From positions 1 to 11,283 of the forward strand of contig BNZQ01000052.1 in the NCBI GenBank assembly GCA_026001225.1: a DNA stretch of 11,283 nt, given 5' to 3'. Made by a program: the position numbers and the translations under genes. This document shows, in pieces, positions 1 to 6,531 of this stretch; position 1 is the stretch's first letter, and each line of letters starts with the position of its first letter. The stretch is from Clostridia bacterium (GTDB lineage Bacteria > Bacillota > Clostridia > Christensenellales > DUVY01). The notes beneath the pieces were generated by a model. It saw nothing but the letters and a program-made list of their open reading frames with translations. It did no database searches and was not told the origin of the DNA.

Positions 1-119
1 GGGTAAACCGCCGGATTGAACAGCTTATCGGTATCTTCGTACACCCCGAAGCATTCGGTCGCGATTTGAAATAAATCCCCGCTAATCTCGATGCGGTAAT
101 CCGCGTTCTTTTCGGCGTG
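1..119 (-). pseudogene. Inverted fragment of apbE (upstream part of the ApbE domain)
   Basis: Read on the minus strand, 119 to 1 is an open frame beginning HAEKNADYRIEISGD and ending DKLFNPAVYP. This is the segment that in ApbE proteins lies just before the 'LVxLWGF' region (usual pattern: a helix, 'elT.GaFNPAVyPLv.lW'). The plus-strand frame picks up exactly there at about 117 (VVEMWELTAGQYN). The two pieces are therefore adjacent parts of one ApbE protein in opposite orientation. Seen: both translations and the head-to-head arrangement. Inferred: an inversion or chimeric join near 117-125. The exact breakpoint cannot be set, because both frames stay open through it. A real inversion or a contig-end artefact are both possible. 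Confidence 0.75.
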
Positions 120-1010
120 GTTGAAATGTGGGAGCTGACGGCGGGGCAGTATAATTACATGGATCATACGCCTTTAAACGAGATCGCCGCGCGCGTTCCC
201 GCCGACGTCGGGCAAAACGTGCGGTTTGACTACGGCAAGCTGAAGCTTTGGCAAGAGGGCGCGCAATACTATATGGGCATCAAGGAGGGCGCGGCTCCCG
301 ACATGATGATCGACTTCGGCGCGTATGCGAAGGGCTGGGCCGCCGACCGCGCGGCTGAAATTTGCGCCGAACACGCCGTGGACGCCGCGCAGATCAATAT
401 CGCGGGCAACGTCAATTTGTACGGCGGCGACTCGTGGAAAATCCGCGTGACGGAGCCGAAAAATTTAGGGGAATACTTCGTTCGGCTGGAAAGCGGGCCC
501 TTGTCCGCCGTGACGAGCGGCGCATACGAGCGGAATTTCATCGTGGACGGAGACACCGGCGCGGAGTCCTTGGGTACGGCGAAGCCCGTCTATGTGACGC
601 ATATCATCGATCCGCGCACGGGCTGGCCGATCAATTTGTCGCGGCGCGGCGACGGCGGGTACGCCAACGATCAGGGCGGCGTGGTCAGCGTGTCCGTTTT
701 TTGCGAAAGCTCCGCGCTTGCCGACACATACGCGACCGTGGTCTGTGTGAAAGGCTTAGAAAAAGGGTTGGAATTCCTGAAACAAAGGGATATAGCGGGC
801 ATTATCATCACGGACGATATGCGGTACGCTTTGAGCAAACCGATGACCTTGGCGGCCGACGGCAACGAGAAATCGACTTTTCACCTATACGGCGTATACG
901 GGAATATCGGATTTCCGTCGGGCAAAGGCTGTCGGTCGGCGGCGGGCGCGGCGGTGCTCGCGGCCGGCGCATTCGCTTTGGGAGCGGTTCTTTTATCGAA
1001 ACGGCGTTAG
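117..1010 (+). CDS. apbE: FAD:protein FMN transferase (ApbE family), 3' portion
   Basis: ApbE transfers FMN from FAD to a Ser/Thr of target proteins on the outer face of the membrane. Visible family motifs are MIDFGAYAKGWAADRAAEI (usual D-[LF]-G-x-x-A-K-G-x-x-x-D), AQINIAGNVNLYG, THIIDPRTGWPI, and the late Mg/FAD-site motif SVFCESSALADTYATVVCVKG. The protein ends in about 20 hydrophobic residues followed by SKRR, a likely C-terminal membrane anchor; no LPxTG is present. The 5' part is missing from this strand: signal sequence and early domain are absent, and the piece that should precede residue 1 lies inverted at 1-119. The ATG at 126 is therefore not a real start, and the gene as assembled is broken. 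The TAG stop ends on the first base of the palindromic element that follows. The downstream NusG-II and Gx genes are usual partners. Confidence 0.85.
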   Translation: MVEMWELTAGQYNYMDHTPLNEIAARVPADVGQNVRFDYGKLKLWQEGAQYYMGIKEGAAPDMMIDFGAYAKGWAADRAAEICAEHAVDAAQINIAGNVNLYGGDSWKIRVTEPKNLGEYFVRLESGPLSAVTSGAYERNFIVDGDTGAESLGTAKPVYVTHIIDPRTGWPINLSRRGDGGYANDQGGVVSVSVFCESSALADTYATVVCVKGLEKGLEFLKQRDIAGIIITDDMRYALSKPMTLAADGNEKSTFHLYGVYGNIGFPSGKGCRSAAGAAVLAAGAFALGAVLLSKRR

Positions 1011-1167
1011 GGCGTGTTGACAAAGTCCCCACGGCGGCGGCGACGGTTCTTTTTACGTGTATTTTGGCAAAAAGCCTCGTCGTAACGCTGCTACGACTGC
1101 ATTTTTTGCTTTCATCCGCGCGAAAGACTCCTCGTCGCTCCGCTGTGTTTACTTTATCAACACACCC
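1010..1167. repeat. MITE-like 158-bp imperfect palindrome with terminal inverted repeats
   Basis: The left end GGGCGTGTTGACAAAGT (1010-1026) and right end ACTTTATCAACACACCC (1151-1167) are inverted repeats matching at 15 of 17 positions. The complementarity continues inward with mismatches and a gap: CGGCGGCGGCGACGG near 1032 against the CTCGTCGCTCCGCTG region near 1131. At the centre is a second hairpin: GCAAAAA (1067-1073) with TTTTTGC (1103-1109), enclosing GTCGTA (1079-1084) with TACGAC (1092-1097). No transposase fits inside. The element abuts the apbE stop codon and lies upstream of the NusG-II gene. Open frames crossing it are not believed to be coding. No clear target-site duplication is visible. 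Confidence 0.7.
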
Positions 1168-1191
1168 AATCAAACGGGCTTTTTTACGAAA

Positions 1192-1611
1192 TTGAATAAC
1201 AAGATCGAGTGCATTCGAAAAGCCAAATTTCCCTTTAAGTTATGGGATTTATCGGTGTACGCGGCGCTGATTGTCGCCGTCGTTTTTTTGATCGTTTCGC
1301 TCCGATCCCCGAAAGGCGGCACGCTGGAAATCGCTTATTACGACAAACAAAATATGCGGCAGGTTCGGGAATACGACCTGAATAAGGACGCCGAATTTGA
1401 TTTATTCGCTTTGTCGGACATATACGGCGAAGGGCGGTTGACCGTCGTCGTCCGCGGCGGCGAGGCGTGGGTGGAGGAATCCGGCTGTCACAATCAAATT
1501 TGCGTCCGTATGGGCAGGATCGGCCGCGTCGGACAGCAGATCGTCTGCTCGCCGTACAGGGTCGTTCTGCGGGTAACGGGAGCGGGAGATATATCCGAAG
1601 TGATTATATAA
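1192..1611 (+). CDS. NusG domain II-containing membrane protein
   Basis: From a TTG at 1192 the protein is 139 residues. A short basic N-terminus is followed by one membrane segment (LSVYAALIVAVVFLIVSL) and an extracytoplasmic NusG-II domain of about 95 residues. The hallmark is the C-terminal pattern ESGCHNQICVRMGRIGRVGQQIVCSPYRVVL, matching the family's 'CpdkICv..G.i...gq.IvClPnkvvi' with two Cys before and one after the Gly-rich turn. The start is uncertain: no Shine-Dalgarno is visible, and the open frame extends upstream into the palindromic element to a GTG at 1057, which I treat as non-coding. The family is found beside Gx transporter and ApbE genes in Firmicutes, including loci for flavin-based electron transfer. 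Its biochemical role is not established. Confidence 0.85.
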   Translation: MNNKIECIRKAKFPFKLWDLSVYAALIVAVVFLIVSLRSPKGGTLEIAYYDKQNMRQVREYDLNKDAEFDLFALSDIYGEGRLTVVVRGGEAWVEESGCHNQICVRMGRIGRVGQQIVCSPYRVVLRVTGAGDISEVII

Positions 1612-1645
1612 CGGAGTGAGAACCGGACATTTGAAAACGAAAAGC

Positions 1646-2167
1646 ATGAACACAAAAAAACTGCTTTATCTTGCGCTCTTAACGGCGGCGGGGTTGGTTC
1701 TGCATTTGGCGGAGTCATGGCTGCCGCCCGTTTTGGTTTTCGCGCCCGGCACCAAAGTGGGTCTGGCGAACGTCGTCACCCTGTTCGCGCTGATCGTGTT
1801 CGGTTGGCGCGAAGGATTGATCGTATTGATTGCCCGTTGCCTGTTGGGATCGCTGTTTTCGGGCAATATCGGCATGGGGTTGGTTTATTCGCTGTCGGGC
1901 GGCGTCGCGGCTTATTTGGTCATGACCGTGTTGTATTCTTTCGCGTTTCCGCGCGTCAGCTTGGCGGCGGTCGGCATCTTGGGCGCGTGCGCGCACAATA
2001 TCGTTCAGCTTCTCGTCGCCTCGTTCTTTGTGGGCGAGGTTCGCGTCTTTTATCTGCTGCCTTTCAATATCGCCGCTTCGTTCGCGGCGGGTATGTTTAT
2101 CTGTTTGGTCGTGCAGTATACGATAAAATATTTGCCGATAAAATATCTGGAGGCAACCGGACATTGA
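1646..2167 (+). CDS. Gx transporter family integral membrane protein (Hpre_diP_synt_I type)
   Basis: About 173 residues with five or so hydrophobic segments. The diagnostic N-terminal stretch is APGTKVGLANVVTLFAL, after a first helix LLYLALLTAAGLVLHLAESWLPP. Later come ARCLLGSLFSGNIGMGLVYSLSGG and a C-terminal helix FNIAASFAAGMFICLVVQYTI. The family was once annotated as heptaprenyl diphosphate synthase component I, and its fold resembles the membrane S-components of ECF transporters. Substrate is unknown; with ApbE and NusG-II nearby, a role in quinone or flavin-linked membrane redox is an inference. ATG at 1646 is taken as the start. A TTG at 1631 in the same frame lies downstream of GGAG (1613) in a context copied at the next gene, and may be the true start. 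The gene follows the NusG-II stop by 34 bases and overlaps the next gene's TTG. Confidence 0.85.
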   Translation: MNTKKLLYLALLTAAGLVLHLAESWLPPVLVFAPGTKVGLANVVTLFALIVFGWREGLIVLIARCLLGSLFSGNIGMGLVYSLSGGVAAYLVMTVLYSFAFPRVSLAAVGILGACAHNIVQLLVASFFVGEVRVFYLLPFNIAASFAAGMFICLVVQYTIKYLPIKYLEATGH

Positions 2168-2535
2168 AAAAGGCGGACAAGAGAATCATTATACGGAACG
2201 GTATGAGAACCGCCGTGTTGGACAACGTACCGATTCCCGACGCGCAGACCGCGCTCGACCTGATCGCAGAGGTCGGCTATTACGACGCTTGCGACCGTAT
2301 AGCCGTTCGCAAGGAAGCGTTTCCGCGCGCCTTTTTCGATTTGAAAACCGGTATGGCGGGGGAAATTCTGCAAAAATTCAGCAACTATTCTAAAAAACTG
2401 GCTATTATCGGGGATTTTGCCGATCGTTCGAGCGCGGCTTTGCGTGATTTTATCCGCGAGTGTAACCGCGGACATAGCGTGTTTTTCGTTCCAACCGAGG
2501 AAGATGCGGTCGCCCGTTTGTGCGGAACGGTTTAG
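2164..2535 (+). CDS. DUF4180 domain-containing protein
   Basis: The protein is 123 residues from a TTG start that overlaps the Gx stop (ATTGA), with GGAGG at 2149-2153 ten bases upstream, a classic translational coupling arrangement. The sequence carries the DUF4180 pattern: TALDLIAEVGYYDACDRIAVRKEAFPRAFFDLKTG, then GEILQKFSNYSKKLAIIGDF, then LRDFIRECNRGHSVFFVPTEEDAV. This covers the full usual length (about 110-125 residues). It has no signal peptide or membrane segment, so it is cytosolic. Function of the family is unknown; an alpha/beta fold resembling STAS-like domains is plausible but not shown here. An in-frame ATG at 2203 would cut off the first strand, so it is not preferred. Confidence 0.8.
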   Translation: MKKADKRIIIRNGMRTAVLDNVPIPDAQTALDLIAEVGYYDACDRIAVRKEAFPRAFFDLKTGMAGEILQKFSNYSKKLAIIGDFADRSSAALRDFIRECNRGHSVFFVPTEEDAVARLCGTV

Positions 2536-2545
2536 AAAGAGAAAA

Positions 2546-3427
2546 ATGAGGATAGGGTATCTGCACTCCATAGAAACGCTCGGCGCGACCGACGGGCCGG
2601 GTATCCGCACGGTGCTCTTTATGCAGGGCTGTCCGTACCGTTGCCTGTTCTGTCACAATCCCGACACGTGGGAGCCGGACAAATATGCTTTAAAATTCAC
2701 ACCCGAACGGCTTTGTAAAAAGCTTCTTCGTTTTAAGGAATATTACGGGAAAACGGGCGGCGTAACGGCGGGCGGAGGGGAGCCGCTGTTGCAAGCCGCG
2801 TTTTTAACCGAATTGTTCACACTGCTGAAAAAAGAGGGGATACAAACCGCCGTAGATACGGCTTACGGGCTTTTTTCTTTAAGCTTGCCCGTCACGGGTT
2901 GCCCGTCAAAAGAAAACCGCCCGACTGAAAAAGAAAATAAGGATAAGATACAAGACACAAGACACAATGCACAATGCACAATGAATGAGGATATCCTTAA
3001 ATTGTTAAACGTGACGGATCTTGTGATCTTGGATATCAAGCACACCGACCCCGCGCGGTTCAATCGGCTTTGCGGCCTTGTGCCGGACAATAAACGGAAT
3101 GCCGATCCGAACGGCGGCGGAAAAGCGCAACCGAGCGGTACGAACCGTTTGCAAAACACGTTGAGCTTTCTGTCGCTGTGCGCCTCCTTGCGTAAAAGAA
3201 TATGGTTGCGGCAGGTTATCGTCCCTGGCTATACCGATTCGGAAGAACAGGTTCGAAAGCTAAAAGAAATCGCGGATACATACGGCGCGGAAAAAGTCGA
3301 GTTATTGCCCTATCACACGGCGGGCGCCTATAAGTGGGACGCCCTGAACATTCCCTATCCGCTGTCGGGCGTCGAGCCGCCGACGGAGGAAATCATGCGA
3401 CGGTTGAACGCGGTTTTACAAGATTGA
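2546..3427 (+). CDS. pflA: Pyruvate formate-lyase activating enzyme (radical SAM), with in-frame inserts
   Basis: PflA uses a [4Fe-4S] cluster and S-adenosylmethionine to make the glycyl radical of pyruvate formate-lyase in the cytosol. The cluster motif C29-PYR-C33-LF-C36-HN is present, as are DGPGIRTVLFMQGCP, GGVTAGGGEPLLQ (the usual SGGEP is GGGEP here), VTDLVILDIKHTDP, IWLRQVIVPGYTD and VELLPYHTAGAYKW. The length is 293 residues against about 240-250 for the family. The excess lies in two places: about 35-40 residues after DTAYG (roughly 109-147), polar and repeat-derived, and about 20 residues in GLVPDNKRNADPNGGGKAQPSGTNRL (roughly 178-200). All core motifs remain in frame. It starts 11 bases after the DUF4180 stop, preceded by a weak AGAAAGAG. 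No pflB is in the window, so the substrate enzyme is encoded elsewhere. Confidence 0.9.
   Translation: MRIGYLHSIETLGATDGPGIRTVLFMQGCPYRCLFCHNPDTWEPDKYALKFTPERLCKKLLRFKEYYGKTGGVTAGGGEPLLQAAFLTELFTLLKKEGIQTAVDTAYGLFSLSLPVTGCPSKENRPTEKENKDKIQDTRHNAQCTMNEDILKLLNVTDLVILDIKHTDPARFNRLCGLVPDNKRNADPNGGGKAQPSGTNRLQNTLSFLSLCASLRKRIWLRQVIVPGYTDSEEQVRKLKEIADTYGAEKVELLPYHTAGAYKWDALNIPYPLSGVEPPTEEIMRRLNAVLQD
2866..2984. repeat. Palindrome plus heptamer tandem repeat inserted in frame in pflA
   Basis: An inverted repeat, CGGGC (2866-2870) and TTTTCTTT (2873-2880) against AAAGAAAA (2909-2916) and GCCCG (2919-2923), encloses a smaller CCCGT/ACGGG hairpin. It is followed by five 7-base units at 2950-2984: ACAAGAC twice, ACAATGC twice, then ACAATGA. 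The encoded residues (about 109-147 of PflA) have no counterpart in ordinary PflA proteins. The element looks like a small non-coding repeat that landed in the gene without breaking the frame. Confidence 0.6.
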
Positions 3428-3439
3428 GATTGCCGCGTG

Positions 3440-3553
3440 TGTCACTCCGTTCCGTTCCGTTGAAATGACAGACAAAGACGGCATGAAAGTATTGAAATCA
3501 TACCTTATTAAGTCCGACCGATTTTTGTTTTACAAAAATCGCGTGTGGTCGGA
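3440..3553. other. Intergenic stem-loops between pflA and groEL
   Basis: Two structures sit in the 217-base gap between the convergent pflA and groEL genes. The first is TGTCA (3440-3444) with TGACA (3466-3470) around three CCGTT units. The second is larger and nested: TCCGACC (3513-3519) with GGTCGGA (3547-3553), enclosing CGATTTTTGT (3519-3528) with ACAAAAATCG (3532-3541). They could terminate pflA transcription or be remnants of a dispersed repeat. No T-run directly follows either, so neither is called a terminator. No gene is seen in the gap. Confidence 0.5.
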
Positions 3554-3581
3554 GAGGAGCGCAGAGCGGGCGATAAATAAG

Positions 3582-3620
3582 CAAAAGCGGCGGCATTCAA
3601 AACGAATGCCGCCGCTTTTG
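3582..3620 (-). terminator. Rho-independent terminator of groESL
   Basis: A 17-bp perfect inverted repeat (3582-3598 and 3604-3620, GC-rich core GCGGCGGCATTC, 5-base loop) lies 25 bases past the groEL stop. The arms end in A4/T4, so the transcript carries a U-run in either direction and it may act on both strands, also stopping read-through from pflA. Confidence 0.85.
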
Positions 3621-3644
3621 TGAAATAACAGCCCGCGGAGCGCG

Positions 3645-5309
<1,665 letters not shown>

Positions 5310-5335
5310 TCAATTTCGCATACTGCCTTCAAGAA

Positions 5336-5620
5336 TTACTCCACAAGCGCCAAAATATCGCTTTGCCGCAAAATGGTGTATTCCGCGCCGTCGATCTTGA
5401 ACTCACTGCCCGCGTATTTGGCGTACAGCACCTTGTCGCCGACCTTGACCTGCATGGTCACGTCCTTGCCGTCGATGACGCCGCCGGGGCCGACGGCGAT
5501 TACCTTCGCCATTTGGGGCTTTTCCTGCGCCGAGCCGGGCAGGACGATGCCGCTTTTGGTTTTCTCGTCGGTATCCAAGCTTTGGATCACGACCTTGTCA
5601 AATAAGGGTTTGAGTTTCAT
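5336..5620 (-). CDS. groES: Co-chaperonin GroES (10 kDa)
   Basis: The 94-residue lid subunit that caps GroEL. Visible features are MKLKPLFDKVVIQSLDTDEKTKSGIVLPGSAQEKPQ (the family's 'p L.DRVlv....ee.kT.gGI.lP' with the mobile loop), GKVIAVGPG-type AKVIAVGPGG, and VKVGDKVLYAKYAGSEFKIDGAEYTILRQSDILAL. Strong ribosome binding site AGGAGGT lies about ten bases before the ATG. It is the first gene of the operon; the transcript should start near 5759, giving an unusually long leader of about 140 bases that holds CIRCE and a hairpin. Confidence 0.97.
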   Translation of the reverse strand: MKLKPLFDKVVIQSLDTDEKTKSGIVLPGSAQEKPQMAKVIAVGPGGVIDGKDVTMQVKVGDKVLYAKYAGSEFKIDGAEYTILRQSDILALVE

Positions 5621-5668
5621 GGTTTGTTAGGACCTCCTATATATTAAATATTGTTTTCAATCGGTCGG

Positions 5669-5722
5669 ACAGCTTTCTTTCCGACGGAACAAGCTTTGAC
5701 GGGCAATCCGAAAGAAAGCTGT
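5669..5722 (-). promoter_or_regulatory. Stem-loop in the groES leader
   Basis: ACAGCTTTCTTTC (5669-5681) and GAAAGAAAGCTGT (5710-5722) form a 13-bp perfect inverted repeat around a 28-base loop, between CIRCE and the groES ribosome binding site. In RNA it would be a stable hairpin about 50 bases before the start codon. It is not part of the usual CIRCE-groES arrangement. It could be an mRNA stability or control element, or an inserted repeat. Confidence 0.6.
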
Positions 5723-5729
5723 TCGTTAT

Positions 5730-5756
5730 TTAGCACTCACATTGCGAGTGTGCTAA
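5730..5756 (-). promoter_or_regulatory. CIRCE operator (HrcA binding site)
   Basis: TTAGCACTC, nine bases, then GTGTGCTAA. This matches the CIRCE consensus TTAGCACTC-N9-GAGTGCTAA with a single change (A to T) in the second half. It lies immediately downstream of the predicted transcription start of groES, the standard place for HrcA repression. hrcA itself is not in the window. Confidence 0.95.
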
Positions 5757-5765
5757 TTCAAAACT

Positions 5766-5794
5766 ATTATATAGAAAGAAAAAAACTTTGTCAA
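5766..5794 (-). promoter_or_regulatory. Sigma-A promoter of groESL
   Basis: On the minus strand TTGACA (5794-5789), a 17-base spacer and TATAAT (5771-5766): both hexamers are perfect consensus. The predicted start is near 5759, directly next to CIRCE. Confidence 0.92.
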
Positions 5795-5857
5795 GCGTTT
5801 GAACGCGGTTTTTCAACCGATTGTCGAAAAAAGAGCGAAGCGCTCAAAAAAGGGGAT

Positions 5858-5894
5858 TCACGGCCGTGACAAAAACCGATAAATGTGCTACAAT
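5858..5894 (+). promoter_or_regulatory. Promoter of yigZ-like gene with overlapping palindrome
   Basis: GTGACA (5866-5871), 17 bases, TACAAT (5889-5894): five of six in each hexamer. The perfect 12-bp palindrome TCACGGCCGTGA (5858-5869) overlaps the -35 and is a possible operator. The start would be near 5901, giving a 14-base leader with only a weak CGGAAA before the ATG. Confidence 0.6.
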
Positions 5895-5914
5895 AAATCG
5901 AGTCCGAATCGGAA

Positions 5915-6529
5915 ATGATCGATCGTGTGAAATCTTATAAGACCGTCGCGGGAGCCGCGCAAAGCGAGTACGTCGTCAGCCGCTCCAAGTTCCTCGCGTA
6001 CTGTTACCCGATTCAAAGCGCGGAGGAAGCCGAGGAACGCTTGTCGGCGTTGAAAGCCTTGCACCCGTTCGCGACGCACATTTGCTACGCCTATATCGCG
6101 GGCCGCGCGGGCAATTTGCAAAAAGCCTCCGACGCGGGGGAACCCAAAGGCACGGCGGGCCCGCCGATTTTGGAGGTTCTCAAACACAACGGCCTGACCT
6201 GCGCGTTGGTCGCGGTCGTCCGCTATTTCGGCGGCGTCAAATTGGGGACGGGCGGCCTGACGCGCGCCTATGCCCGCGCCGCTTCCGACGCGCTCAAAAA
6301 CACGGAAACGAAAGAATACCGCCTGATGAGCGTTTTGGAAATCGTTTTGGACTTTGCCGCCGCCGCCCGCATTCGAACCTTAAAGCATGGTATCGAAGTC
6401 AAACGCGAATTCGGCGAAGCGGTCGTATTGACGTTGGCATCCCCCGAACCCGAAAAGCTCAAAGAGGAGACGGACGGGATCTTGCAGCGGAAGGCGGAGT
6501 ATACGGAAAAGGGCGCGGAATATCTGTAA
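5915..6529 (+). CDS. yigZ: YigZ/IMPACT family protein
   Basis: The 204-residue protein is the full two-domain length. The N-terminal UPF0029/IMPACT domain has DAGEPKGTAGPPILEVLKHNGL and, at residues 101-120, VVRYFGGVKLGTGGLTRAYA, the family signature. The C-terminal ferredoxin-like DUF1949 domain follows (EYRLMSVLEIVLDFAAAARIRTLK to the end). Eukaryotic IMPACT proteins modulate Gcn1/Gcn2 signalling; the bacterial function is not settled, with RNA or translation-factor links proposed for the family. It is transcribed alone, toward the MACPF gene; the two stop codons are only two bases apart and no terminator lies between them. Confidence 0.93.
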   Translation: MIDRVKSYKTVAGAAQSEYVVSRSKFLAYCYPIQSAEEAEERLSALKALHPFATHICYAYIAGRAGNLQKASDAGEPKGTAGPPILEVLKHNGLTCALVAVVRYFGGVKLGTGGLTRAYARAASDALKNTETKEYRLMSVLEIVLDFAAAARIRTLKHGIEVKREFGEAVVLTLASPEPEKLKEETDGILQRKAEYTEKGAEYL

Positions 6530-6531
6530 AA

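Noticed and set aside
1057..1191. N-terminal extension of the NusG-II protein
   Set aside because: The codons fall inside the palindromic element, have no ribosome binding site and are unlike the family; the homologous region begins after 1192.
362..1195. 277-codon Arg-rich open frame overlapping apbE
   Set aside because: Out-of-frame shadow of a GC-rich gene; the composition is arginine-heavy and ApbE motifs fix the true frame.
2950..2984. Tandem 7-base units as a CRISPR-like array
   Set aside because: Units are seven bases with no spacers and lie within the coding frame of pflA.
5833..5851. GAGCG-AAG-CGCTC hairpin followed by A-run as a terminator
   Set aside because: Only a 5-bp stem; on the plus strand it is followed by A, not T, and no gene on the minus strand ends here.
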